Part shown: in pieces, positions 21,337 to 29,432 of the stretch
How positions within the stretch are numbered: position 1 is the stretch's first letter
Layout of the letters: each line of letters begins with the position of its first letter
DNA from: an uncultured Alphaproteobacteria bacterium
GTDB taxonomy: Bacteria; Pseudomonadota; Alphaproteobacteria; CAAHEQ01; UBA3637
Reading direction: 5' to 3'
Assembly (NCBI GenBank): GCA_947627155.1
Contig: CANQUX010000019.1
Coordinates: forward strand, 1-33,113
DNA length: 33,113 nt
The notes under the pieces: generated by a model
Told to the model about the DNA's origin: nothing
The model's database searches: none
What the model saw: the letters and a program-made list of their open reading frames with translations, nothing else
Translations under genes and position numbers: made by a program

Positions 21337-22787
21337 TTCGGAGCCTTTTGTAAATTGCCGAATTTTCCGAATTCGCCGTTGAAATAAAGCGGAACGGAGG
21401 CTGTTTTTCCGTGCCGATGTTTGGCAATAATCAATTCTGCCGTATTGAGTGATTCTTGTAACTGTTGTTGCCAAGCTTTTTCGCGTTGTTGATATTTATC
21501 GGCTGTTTCATTGGTTCGTTGAATCGGTTTATCATTTTTTAAATAGTAATGTTCGCGGAAAACAAACATCACAACATCGGCATCTTGCTCGATGGAGCCG
21601 GATTCACGTAAATCAGACAGCTGCGGGCGTTTATTATCGCGTTGTTCGACCAAACGGGAGAGCTGCGATAAAACCAAAACCGGTACATTGAGCTCTTTTG
21701 CCATAATTTTCAGCTGCCTTGTCATTTCCGAAAGTTCCTGCACACGGTTTTCCGAACGCGTGCTTGATGAAATTAACTGTAAATAGTCAATCACAATCAA
21801 TCCCAATCCCTTTTCCTTATCTCTTTTTAAACGACGGGCACGGTTTTTAATGGCGGAAACGGTAATGCCTGATGTTTCATCAATAAAGAGCGGCAGTTTA
21901 CAAAGCAAGGAAGATCCGGCCATCAATTCTTCAAATTGTTCTTCGTTAATTTTGCCGGAACGCATTTTATCACCCGGTATTTGCGCTTTGGCAGATAAAA
22001 TGCGCGAAGCCAATTGTTCGGCAGACATTTCCAAAGAGAAAAAGGCAACCGATTTTTTTTCGGCCCCTTCTTTTTTATTTTCTTCTTCAAATCGAACGGC
22101 AGCGTTATAAGCAATGGTTAATGCCATGGCTGATTTTCCCATTCCCGGGCGGCCTGCCAAAATAAGCAAATCGGAATTATGCAGACCGCTTAAAATATCA
22201 TCAACATCGGATAATCCTGTTGTAACGCCGGATAAACCGTTGGGGGAATTCATGGCCTCCTGCAAAGTTTCCATCGATGTATCCAACGCTGTTTTTAAGG
22301 CTTTCGGCCCGCCGGAAAGCTCATTGCCGACTGCAATTTCATATAATCGCTTTTCGGCCAGCTCAATTTGCCCCACCGCTTCTTCATTCGGCACAATATC
22401 AAACGCATCATTGACGATATCCGTTCCGAGCGCAATCATTTGTCTTCGAATATAGCAATCTAAAATTTGACGACCGTAATCATGTGCATTGATAATATTT
22501 GTCGAGGCAGCGGCAAGTTCAGCCAAATAGTCAGCGCCGCCAACATTTTTAAGAGCTTCATCATCTTTAAAATAAGCCTTAATGGTAATCGGGTCGGCAA
22601 TACGTCCCTGTTCAATAAATTGTCGGCAGATTTCATAAATTTTACCGTGAATCGGATTTGAAAAACACTCGGCATGCAAAAATTCCGTAACCTTTTCCAA
22701 TGCCCGATTATTCGATAAAATAGCACCCAACAATGCCTGTTCGGCTTCCAGATTTTGAGGCGGTAACCGTAACGTGTTTTCCAACAT
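21333..22787 (-). CDS. dnaB: Replicative DNA helicase DnaB, 484 aa
   Basis: This hexameric helicase unwinds DNA at the replication fork. The N-terminal primase-interacting domain (NLEAEQALLGAILSNN...) precedes a RecA-like motor with Walker A GRPGMGKSAMAL near residue 215, Walker B LIVIDYLQLI, and DnaB motifs SLEMSAEQLASRIL and DLRESGSIEQDADVVMFVFRE. No intein is present. The C-terminal IIAKHRHGKTASVPLYFNGEFGKF is typical. AAAGGC precedes the ATG. It is the first gene of dnaB-DUF192-lnt and is separated by a terminator from the operon ending at 22961. Confidence 0.97.
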   Translation of the reverse strand: MLENTLRLPPQNLEAEQALLGAILSNNRALEKVTEFLHAECFSNPIHGKIYEICRQFIEQGRIADPITIKAYFKDDEALKNVGGADYLAELAAASTNIINAHDYGRQILDCYIRRQMIALGTDIVNDAFDIVPNEEAVGQIELAEKRLYEIAVGNELSGGPKALKTALDTSMETLQEAMNSPNGLSGVTTGLSDVDDILSGLHNSDLLILAGRPGMGKSAMALTIAYNAAVRFEEENKKEGAEKKSVAFFSLEMSAEQLASRILSAKAQIPGDKMRSGKINEEQFEELMAGSSLLCKLPLFIDETSGITVSAIKNRARRLKRDKEKGLGLIVIDYLQLISSSTRSENRVQELSEMTRQLKIMAKELNVPVLVLSQLSRLVEQRDNKRPQLSDLRESGSIEQDADVVMFVFREHYYLKNDKPIQRTNETADKYQQREKAWQQQLQESLNTAELIIAKHRHGKTASVPLYFNGEFGKFGNLQKAPK

Positions 22788-22904
22788 TTTATGCCTTTCA
22801 TTTTTTAAAAGTTAATTATATATTAACTTACACGAAAAAAGAAATTTTGCAAGTAAAAAAAACGTCCCGTTTCAAAATATAGGGAGAGATAAGCCTTTTG
22901 ATAA

Positions 22905-22940
22905 CAAAAAGAGAGAAATTTTGCTTTCTCTCTTTTTTTT
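22905..22940. terminator. Bidirectional-looking terminator before dnaB
   Basis: AAAGAGAGAAA and TTTCTCTCTTT pair around TTTTGC. It ends the minus-strand operon whose last gene stops at 22961. Confidence 0.87.
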
Positions 22941-22960
22941 GAAAAAATTTGTTGAATTTT

Positions 22961-23659
22961 TTATAGTTTCGGAATTTTAATTTCGGCAATATACCCCGGT
23001 TTAATCAGCTCTTTGGCATATTTCGGATTAACCAGCCCGATGGAATAAACTTGAACGCCCATTAATTTGGCTGCTTCTTCAAAAAATTTTTCGGCAATTT
23101 TATCATAACGGGTTGAATTCATAATATAAAGCAAACAAGCTTGTCCTTTTTCGACCAAACCGCACCGCGGCATTTTGGAGGTAATGTCTTTATTTGATAC
23201 AACGCCTCTTAATCCGACGGTTTGTTGTGGTGCCGGCGCATTGTTGCCGCCCATCATATTACCGAAGAAAAAGCCGACCAATAAAGCAATAACAGTAATG
23301 AGCAAAAAGCCTTTTGTTGAAACAACGGAAGGCGGTAAATTGAATTCGGACGCAAAATTTTGTGCCGGTTGATTTTTAACATTCTGATTTGATTGAGCGG
23401 CACTGTTTTGTTGCGATTGTTGCGTGTTTTGAGGCGGCATCCCTTGTGGTTGCACAGGCCGTTGCAGGGGTTGTCCCGGGCGCATATTCGGTTGCCCCGG
23501 ACGCATATTCGGTTGACCCGAACGCATGGGTTGTCCCGGACGCATATTCGGTTGCAGGGGCGCACGTCCCGGCATCATACCGGCCGGCGGAACGGTTGCG
23601 CGTGGTGTTGTTTGATTGTTCGGCAACGGTTGTGGCGGATTTTTAGGTGGTAAAGGCAT
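22961..23659 (-). CDS. Pro-rich single-pass membrane protein, 232 aa
   Basis: The cytosolic N-terminal half is Pro/Gln/Asn-rich with degenerate RPGQPNM repeats (about residues 35-70). One membrane helix (residues about 117-140, GFLLITVIALLVGFFFG) is followed by a periplasmic domain of about 90 residues. That domain has a likely disulfide pair in RCGLVEKGQAC and a C-terminus IAEIKIPKL. The topology resembles small inner-membrane components of type IV pilus or type IV secretion machines, but I recognise no family. GGAGG precedes the ATG. It is the last gene of the five-gene operon, 2 bases after the secretin-like gene. Confidence 0.75.
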   Translation of the reverse strand: MPLPPKNPPQPLPNNQTTPRATVPPAGMMPGRAPLQPNMRPGQPMRSGQPNMRPGQPNMRPGQPLQRPVQPQGMPPQNTQQSQQNSAAQSNQNVKNQPAQNFASEFNLPPSVVSTKGFLLITVIALLVGFFFGNMMGGNNAPAPQQTVGLRGVVSNKDITSKMPRCGLVEKGQACLLYIMNSTRYDKIAEKFFEEAAKLMGVQVYSIGLVNPKYAKELIKPGYIAEIKIPKL

Positions 23660-23661
23660 TT

Positions 23662-24906
23662 TTATTTTCCTCCGATAAAGCGAATAAGTTTTAATTTCAT
23701 AATTGCCAACAATTCGGTATTCGGTTGTGTTCCGTCAGGAATTCCAATCAGAGCTAATTCATTATCAACTGCCGCATTGACCTGAAATGTTGACATTTCT
23801 CCTTTCTTTGAATCAAGGGTAATTTGTATGTCAATGGTTCCGTCTTTTCGTGTGTGCGGATAAACCAATAAAGAAAGCTGGTTTTGCATGTAAACATTGG
23901 CAGCACATTTTCCGATGTCAAATCGCATTTTCCAATTATTCGGTACAATGGCAATTCCATGGCTGACGGGGGCGACCTGATAATATTTTTGAACGCTGTC
24001 CATTAAAGCGTGGGGGTTGGTTTGGTGTCCCATGGAAAGGAGTTTACCCATTAAACCGTTATTTGAGGTGTGAATTTTATCGGCACCGAATGATTGTAAA
24101 ATTTCTCCCCAGTTGCCGGTGATATTACCGGAAGAAATTGCAAAAATTTCCGTATCGGCAATAATCAGTTGTCCGTCGGTCAGAATTTGTTTAAATAAAT
24201 CGCGAACGCGTTTTTCTTCATCTCGTTTTAAATTTAACGTAATCACGCCTGTATTCCAATTCGGATTTACGTTCTCAATGCCAGCACCGCGTAAAGCATC
24301 TAAAATTCCTAAAATAACGTAACGATTTCTAGGCAGTTTGGCTTCAAATTTACCGACACGCATTAAGTGCAAATGCTTTTGTGCGGCATCATATTTATAA
24401 TAAACATCGCCGGCCTTTGTTAATTCATCAACAACAATTGATAATTCACCGTAGATATCTTTGGCATTTAACGAAGCAAATCCTTCATCTTCCGAAAAAA
24501 CATCGATTCCCGCCTCATCAACAAGATTTTGCAAGGCTTCATCTAACGCCGTGTCTTCAAAAGAATAGCCGTTAACTTCATATCGGGGCAATTCGTCCAT
24601 TGTGTCAATATAAGTTAACTTAAAATCATCGGGACTCAAGCGAACGGAAGAAATAACTTTTTGATTGTTTAACGGATCTGTTTGACACCGAAACGGTGTT
24701 TCAACATTCAGTAAATCGACCGATCTTTTTTGCTCGGGATTGTTGATGGTAAAAACGCCGCCCATGGTTCCTCCCGTTTCGGGAATAATTAAGTCCTGCG
24801 GCGGTAAAACAATTACATCGCCTCCCGGCAAAGCAACGGATTGTGCCGAAAGTACCGCGGGAACAAAAAGTGCGGTTAATGCAAGAAAATAAGTCAGTTT
24901 CTTCAT
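23662..24906 (-). CDS. Exported secretin-like protein, 414 aa
   Basis: A signal peptide (1-21, ending VLSAQS) precedes a mature protein with an N-terminal strand-rich part holding VNGYSFEDTALDEALQNLVDEAGIDV, close to the N0/STN-type domains of secretins. A second repeat-like domain follows (RYVILGILDALRGAGIENVNPN..VITLNLKRDEEKRVRDLFKQI). The C-terminal segment (STFQVNAAVDNELALIGIPDGTQ) echoes the secretin VxVPDG strand. The long amphipathic barrel of a classical secretin is shorter than usual, so this may be a secretin-like ring or a lipoprotein-less relative of R64 PilN-type proteins. AGGA precedes the ATG. Outer-membrane or periplasmic ring function is inferred. Confidence 0.65.
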   Translation of the reverse strand: MKKLTYFLALTALFVPAVLSAQSVALPGGDVIVLPPQDLIIPETGGTMGGVFTINNPEQKRSVDLLNVETPFRCQTDPLNNQKVISSVRLSPDDFKLTYIDTMDELPRYEVNGYSFEDTALDEALQNLVDEAGIDVFSEDEGFASLNAKDIYGELSIVVDELTKAGDVYYKYDAAQKHLHLMRVGKFEAKLPRNRYVILGILDALRGAGIENVNPNWNTGVITLNLKRDEEKRVRDLFKQILTDGQLIIADTEIFAISSGNITGNWGEILQSFGADKIHTSNNGLMGKLLSMGHQTNPHALMDSVQKYYQVAPVSHGIAIVPNNWKMRFDIGKCAANVYMQNQLSLLVYPHTRKDGTIDIQITLDSKKGEMSTFQVNAAVDNELALIGIPDGTQPNTELLAIMKLKLIRFIGGK

Positions 24907-24990
24907 TTGTTCCTATCCTTTAACTGTAATATCAATCGTTCCTTTTTTGTTGTACACCATTTTTTGTGTCTTGTGAAGTGTTTTTTTTAA

Positions 24991-26430
24991 TTATGTTTGA
25001 TATGGGTCATCAATCATTTCAAAACCATCGGGTGCCGGACCCAAATATTCTTTTTGATTGCTGGTATCCACCATTCCCAACATTTTCCGTGCTTCTTCCG
25101 AATCAATTTCATCATTTACAAGCGGAGAAGCATCTGTCGGGGAATTATCATAAGCGATTTCCAAATTTTTTTCCAAAGAAACCAAACTGTTTTGCAGTGT
25201 TTTTAAGCCGTTGGGTCGCGCACTTTCCAAGGCCGGATAATAAACGGGTGAAGACAAAACTTCCTGAATGTCTTTTTTTGCCTGTTCCATGGCATCAATA
25301 AGAAAACCGTAGTGTTTGTAATTATATATTTCAATTTTGCCTAAATCAATACAACGAGCTTCAATCCAGGCATGAACGGTATTAACAAAATCAAGTTGAC
25401 GGAAAGCTTTTTTGGCTAAAAACTGTTCGTTCGATTCCGGCTCCTCCGGTTGAACTTGTTCCGCTGTGGTTGTTTCTGTGCCGTTCGGGTTGACAGAAAT
25501 CGATTGTTCCCCTTGATTATTCATATCGGGAAGAGGCGCATTTTGCGCATAGGCCGCATTCGGATCGTATGCGGCATTCGGATCGTACGCAGCGTTCGGA
25601 TCATATGCAGCGTTCGGATCATATGCGGCGTTCGGATCATATGCGGCATTCGGATCGTACGCAGCATTCGGATCATACGCGGCGTTCGGATCATATGTTG
25701 CATTCGGATCATACGCGGTGTTCGGATCATATGCAGCGTTCGGATCATACGCGGTGTTCGGATCGTATGCGGCATTCGGATCGTACGCGGCGTTCGGATC
25801 GTATGCGGCATCCGGATTGTACGCGGTATTCGGATCGTATGCGGCATTCGGATCATACGCGGCATTCGAATCACCTCCTGCGACATCCGGTTGTTGCGGA
25901 GGCATCAATGTGCTGTTTTCATTTTGTAAAGCGGTTGTATTATCAGAATACGCATAATTATTTTGCCCGTTTTCGTTTTGAGGCGCACTATTGACCGTTT
26001 CCGTATATGCTTCTTCGGTTTGTTGCGGAGTAACTGCAGAATTCTCGTTCGATACGGCAGAATAATCGGGTGAATTGGTATATTGTAATTTTTGCTTTAA
26101 TTGTTCAATGGCTTGTAATCCGGGTTCGTTAAAAAATGACAGCCAATATTCAAGCGTTGGAATGCGTTCGGATATTTGAGCAATATCCAAAGGTGTTGTT
26201 TGATTTAAATATTCCTGAACTTCTCCCCATGATAATGATGCGCCGTAATAGCGATAAACATGATCCAGCCTTTCTTTGAGCGCATCGGGGAGCGTCCCCA
26301 TAGCCTCATAAATGCCGGAAAACCAGTCCTCGCCTAATTCCTGTTGAGCCAATGAAGCAAAATTGATCATTGAATCTTGCGAACCGTCATATAAGTTCAG
26401 TGCTTCCGTTAAACGTGAAATATTCGGCAT
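24991..26430 (-). CDS. Acidic protein with 17 tandem hexapeptide repeats, 479 aa
   Basis: The helical N-terminus (1-130, with LAQQELGEDWFSGIYEAMGT) has no recognised family. A Asn/Gln-rich stretch leads into 17 copies of DPNAAY (residues about 185-295), and a helical C-terminal domain follows (EQFLAKKAFRQLDFVNTVHAW, KKDIQEVLSSPVYYPALE). There is no signal peptide or membrane helix, so it is cytosolic unless exported by a dedicated route. The start codon overlaps the stop of the 580-aa gene by one base (TAATG) with GGGGGAAG before it, so translation is coupled. The repeat region is encoded by an 18-bp minisatellite. Function is unknown. Confidence 0.75.
   Translation of the reverse strand: MPNISRLTEALNLYDGSQDSMINFASLAQQELGEDWFSGIYEAMGTLPDALKERLDHVYRYYGASLSWGEVQEYLNQTTPLDIAQISERIPTLEYWLSFFNEPGLQAIEQLKQKLQYTNSPDYSAVSNENSAVTPQQTEEAYTETVNSAPQNENGQNNYAYSDNTTALQNENSTLMPPQQPDVAGGDSNAAYDPNAAYDPNTAYNPDAAYDPNAAYDPNAAYDPNTAYDPNAAYDPNTAYDPNATYDPNAAYDPNAAYDPNAAYDPNAAYDPNAAYDPNAAYDPNAAYDPNAAYAQNAPLPDMNNQGEQSISVNPNGTETTTAEQVQPEEPESNEQFLAKKAFRQLDFVNTVHAWIEARCIDLGKIEIYNYKHYGFLIDAMEQAKKDIQEVLSSPVYYPALESARPNGLKTLQNSLVSLEKNLEIAYDNSPTDASPLVNDEIDSEEARKMLGMVDTSNQKEYLGPAPDGFEMIDDPYQT
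25558..25868 (-). repeat. 18-bp minisatellite, about 17 units, in frame
   Basis: The unit encodes DPNAAY with variants DPNTAY, DPNATY and NPDAAY. Synonymous changes (GAT/GAC-type and GCN wobble) are scattered through the array. Because 18 is a multiple of 3, all six frames stay open here, which explains several spurious plus-strand frames. Confidence 0.93.
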
Positions 26431-28172
26431 TAACTTCCCCCTTGGTTTTTCATTTCACTTTGATATTCATTACTTTGTCCCGTTTTATTCGGTAAAGGTG
26501 ATTGATTGGATGATTGTTGCGGCATACCAACCGGTTTTAAACTCGGCATTGACTTAAAACTCGGCATTTTCGGAAATTTAAATAAATTTCCCAAAGCAGA
26601 TGGTATGGGTGCTTTGGCTGATAGGTTTTTGAATGCGGAGATGGACGGCATTGTCGGTTTTAAATGATTTTCAGGTTGGCCGGGTTGATTGGGTGCGGGC
26701 ATAACGGGTTGCGGTGTTGATTGAAGGGGCGCTTCTTTTAATGGTGAGGCAGCCGGTTCTAATGGTGAAGTAGCCGGTTCTAATTGTGATGCAGCCGGTT
26801 CGTTTTGATTTTCATTTATGGTATTTGTTGTTGAAAAATTCGGTGCGTCAAAAGAAAGTTCCGGAATAATTTCCGGTGCTTCCATTGCAGATTCAAACGA
26901 TTCGGTAGGTTCGACAGTTTCTTCGGGAAGGGCAAACGAATTATCCGTAATTTCTGCCGGCGCTTCCATTGCAGACTCAAACGATTCGGCAAATTCAACA
27001 GTTTCTTCGGGAGGGGCAAACGAATTATCCGTAATTTCTGCCGGTGCTTCCATTGCAGATTCAAACGATTCGGCAAATTCAACAGTTTCTTCGGGAAGTG
27101 CAAACGAATTATCCGTAATTTCTGCCGGTGCTTCCATTGCAGACTCAAACGATTCGGCAGGTTCAACAGTTTCTTCAGGAAGGGCAAACGAATTATCCGT
27201 AATTTCTGCCGGTGCTTCCATTGCGGATTCAAATGATTCGGCAGGTTCGACGGTTTCTTCGGGAAGGGCAAACGAATTATCCGTAATTTCTGCCGGTTCT
27301 TCCATTGCAGATTCAAACGATTCGGCTGATTCGACGGTTTCTTCGGGAAGTACAAACGAATTATCCGTAATTTCTGCCGGTGCTTCCATTACAGACTCAA
27401 ACGATTCGGCAGATTCGACGGCTTGTGTTGATAATGTGTTTTCCGATAAAACAGGTTGATTATTATCCGAAGAATACAAATTATTTTGCGTTAAATCACT
27501 TGACGCTTCAAATGGTGTTAAATCAGATTGTGCGTTATTTTCACTTGGTTGATTAACATTTAAAGGTTGTTGAGAAGTAAAAGCCATATTGGGAGCGGCA
27601 TTTTGAAACGGTGGCGGTGTTGTGTCAGTAATATTATTTTTCTTTTCGGATAAAGCCAGTGCCAACTTTGAAATAGCCTTATTTTGAGCCATCATGACTT
27701 TTCTGATCAGAGCTTCTTGTGATTTTTGCCATTTGGTAAAATCTTGAACGGTCACAATTGATTCGCCGGAAGGTTTCGGTGCTGCTTCACCAAAACCTAA
27801 TGCCGTTTTATAAAAGGGAGTATCATCATCGGGAGAAGGTAAATAACCCGTATTCACGGAGGGCATAGATGACTTTTCCGCCCCTTCCTGATCATTAATT
27901 GCTTGCCCGTATGCCTGTTTTATATAGGTTAAATATTGCCGAACGGTCGGACCGCCGACAATATCTTGTAACATCATTTGAATTTCATCATTGGCTCCTA
28001 AAAGCATTTGATTATATTGCGTAACGAATTCAGGATCGAAAGATGAAAGTTGGCGAAACAGATTGACCAGCCGTTGAGCCGTCATTGCAACTTGATTATC
28101 CCGCGTTTTCTTTCGGTTTAAAAACGCATATAAAAGCTGATTATCCTGATCAAGCGGTGTACGCTCATCCAT
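26430..28172 (-). CDS. Acidic protein with 28-aa tandem repeats, 580 aa
   Basis: The helical N-terminal region (1-105, AQRLVNLFRQLSSFDPEFVTQYNQML) may be distantly similar to the N-terminus of the next gene product. A second helical block (125-180, FTKWQKSQEALIRKVMMAQNKAISK) follows, then a Gln/Asn-rich part. Residues about 250-440 hold six full 28-residue acidic repeats and one partial (EETVEPAESFESAMEAPAEI then TDNSFALP). A Pro/Gln-rich tail with basic FKFPKMPSFKSMPSLKP ends it. No membrane segment is seen. It starts 15 bases after the regulator gene with AAAGGGAA before the ATG. It may be an interaction or spacer protein; its function is unknown. Confidence 0.75.
   Translation of the reverse strand: MDERTPLDQDNQLLYAFLNRKKTRDNQVAMTAQRLVNLFRQLSSFDPEFVTQYNQMLLGANDEIQMMLQDIVGGPTVRQYLTYIKQAYGQAINDQEGAEKSSMPSVNTGYLPSPDDDTPFYKTALGFGEAAPKPSGESIVTVQDFTKWQKSQEALIRKVMMAQNKAISKLALALSEKKNNITDTTPPPFQNAAPNMAFTSQQPLNVNQPSENNAQSDLTPFEASSDLTQNNLYSSDNNQPVLSENTLSTQAVESAESFESVMEAPAEITDNSFVLPEETVESAESFESAMEEPAEITDNSFALPEETVEPAESFESAMEAPAEITDNSFALPEETVEPAESFESAMEAPAEITDNSFALPEETVEFAESFESAMEAPAEITDNSFAPPEETVEFAESFESAMEAPAEITDNSFALPEETVEPTESFESAMEAPEIIPELSFDAPNFSTTNTINENQNEPAASQLEPATSPLEPAASPLKEAPLQSTPQPVMPAPNQPGQPENHLKPTMPSISAFKNLSAKAPIPSALGNLFKFPKMPSFKSMPSLKPVGMPQQSSNQSPLPNKTGQSNEYQSEMKNQGGS
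26878..27424 (-). repeat. 84-bp tandem repeat, six full units plus a partial
   Basis: Unit starts are at 26878, 26962, 27046, 27130, 27214, 27298 and 27382, exactly 84 bases (28 codons) apart. Units are close to identical, with a few substitutions such as P/F/S in VEPAES. Confidence 0.93.
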
Positions 28173-28187
28173 CTGGTTTCCCTTTCT

Positions 28188-29177
28188 TTATGAAAATACA
28201 ATCATAACAATCCGATGCAATTTTTCAAATCGTTGTTTGGCAATCGTAAACGTTTCCGCCCGAATGGGACTTAATACGGAAATTTGTTCACTGCTTTCAT
28301 CGGTTACCGATACCGGTAAAACATCATCTTCCGTAATTTGCAATAAAGCCAAATCGCCCTTTTTGGGAGTTGTTCTCGGTGATACGACCAAAACCGAATC
28401 AACGGGAATCACATCGCCCAATGCTTGCACTTTCATTCGAACGGCATACATTTGCGGATCAAATGACATGTTGGACGGACATAAAATTGAGCCGATCGGT
28501 TGATCTTTGTTAATACGAATGGCCCCGCCTTCACGCGGAAACCCGAAAATGGGAACGGTGACCTCCTGTGAATCGGCTGCCCGCAACATAAAACGACTGA
28601 CAGGCAAATCGTTATAGCCGCCTTTGCTGGCAAAAATACCGCCTTTCCCTTCATTTTGCTTTAATTCATCTAAAGCACCGGACATATCCAATTCATAAAT
28701 TTTTAATTGTAAATCGCTTTCGGAAAAGCCCAATGCGTGCGCAATATCTTTAAACGTTTTTTCATCAACTTCGCGTTGTCCCATTTCAATACGGTGGTAA
28801 ACCGATAAGGTCATTTTGGCGCCTTTTGAAACGGTTTGCAGGGTTAATCCTTTTTGCCCTCTCAAATAGCGTAAACCCGCACCCAATGTTTTTAATCCGC
28901 TGCCGGAATTGATTTTCCGTCGCCGATCCTGTTCCCGTTTCCAAGCCTTAATCACTTCGGGTTGGGAAGATTTTTCCGACACAAACAACGATTCGGGCGG
29001 ACAATCCAAAAATTTAGAAATTTTGGCCAATTGTTCCTCATCGATTCTTCGATAGCCTTTTTCAATTTTACTGATGGCCGATAAACTCAAATTTAAAATA
29101 TCAGCCAGGCTTTTCATGGTTTTACCGCGAACGCGCCGAAACATTCTGATTTGGTTTGGGAAAATAATTTCTTCCAT
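28188..29177 (-). CDS. Double-HTH regulator with S24-like C-terminal domain, 329 aa
   Basis: Two helix-turn-helix (HTH_3/XRE-type) domains lie at residues about 8-62 (RGKTMKSLADILNLSLSAIS) and 100-155 (KGLTLQTVSKGAKMTLSVYH). The C-terminal domain (about 195-329) has the LexA/CI-type strand order (MYAVRMKV, IPVDSVLVVSP, KKGDLALLQI). At the usual catalytic site, the Ser-Met of the S24 family is replaced by LGDVIP, so self-cleavage is unlikely; the domain may only dimerise. It is the first gene of the 22961-29177 operon and is probably its regulator. Inverted repeats at 29302-29350 are candidate operators. Confidence 0.85.
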   Translation of the reverse strand: MEEIIFPNQIRMFRRVRGKTMKSLADILNLSLSAISKIEKGYRRIDEEQLAKISKFLDCPPESLFVSEKSSQPEVIKAWKREQDRRRKINSGSGLKTLGAGLRYLRGQKGLTLQTVSKGAKMTLSVYHRIEMGQREVDEKTFKDIAHALGFSESDLQLKIYELDMSGALDELKQNEGKGGIFASKGGYNDLPVSRFMLRAADSQEVTVPIFGFPREGGAIRINKDQPIGSILCPSNMSFDPQMYAVRMKVQALGDVIPVDSVLVVSPRTTPKKGDLALLQITEDDVLPVSVTDESSEQISVLSPIRAETFTIAKQRFEKLHRIVMIVFS

Positions 29178-29211
29178 GGTTTTCTCCTCATCAATTTAGA
29201 TTCTGGCTTTT

Positions 29212-29217
29212 ACTATA
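29212..29217 (-). promoter_or_regulatory. Candidate -10 box of the five-gene operon
   Basis: TATAGT on the minus strand, 35 bases before the start codon. The -35 at 17 bases upstream (TTTCCA) is poor, so activation by a protein is plausible. Confidence 0.45.
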
Positions 29218-29301
29218 CACTTATTTTAAAAAGATGGAAATAGACAAAATTGAAAAAAAGTCATTTTTTTAAAAAAAAGTGAAAAAAATGCTTTTTTTTA
29301 G

Positions 29302-29350
29302 TCAAAAAAGTAATTCCTTTGTACTTACTTTTTTGTCATTTGACAAAAAA
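29302..29350. promoter_or_regulatory. Overlapping inverted repeats, candidate operators
   Basis: CAAAAAAGTAA (29303-29313) mirrors TTACTTTTTTG (29325-29335). TTTTTTGTCA (29329-29338) mirrors TGACAAAAAA (29341-29350) across two bases. They lie about 85-130 bases upstream of the -10 box, in an otherwise gene-free 255-base AT-rich gap. Confidence 0.55.
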
Positions 29351-29432
29351 ATGCATCGCTCTGATTTTTATTTTTTATCGAATCAATCCGGAAAAATATC
29401 AGTAATGACGTATTATAAAAGATGATAGAAAA

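Noticed and set aside
25450-25994. Plus-strand frames rich in Arg/Ile/His or Ser/Tyr repeats
   Set aside because: They are reflections of the 18-bp minisatellite, in which every frame stays open.
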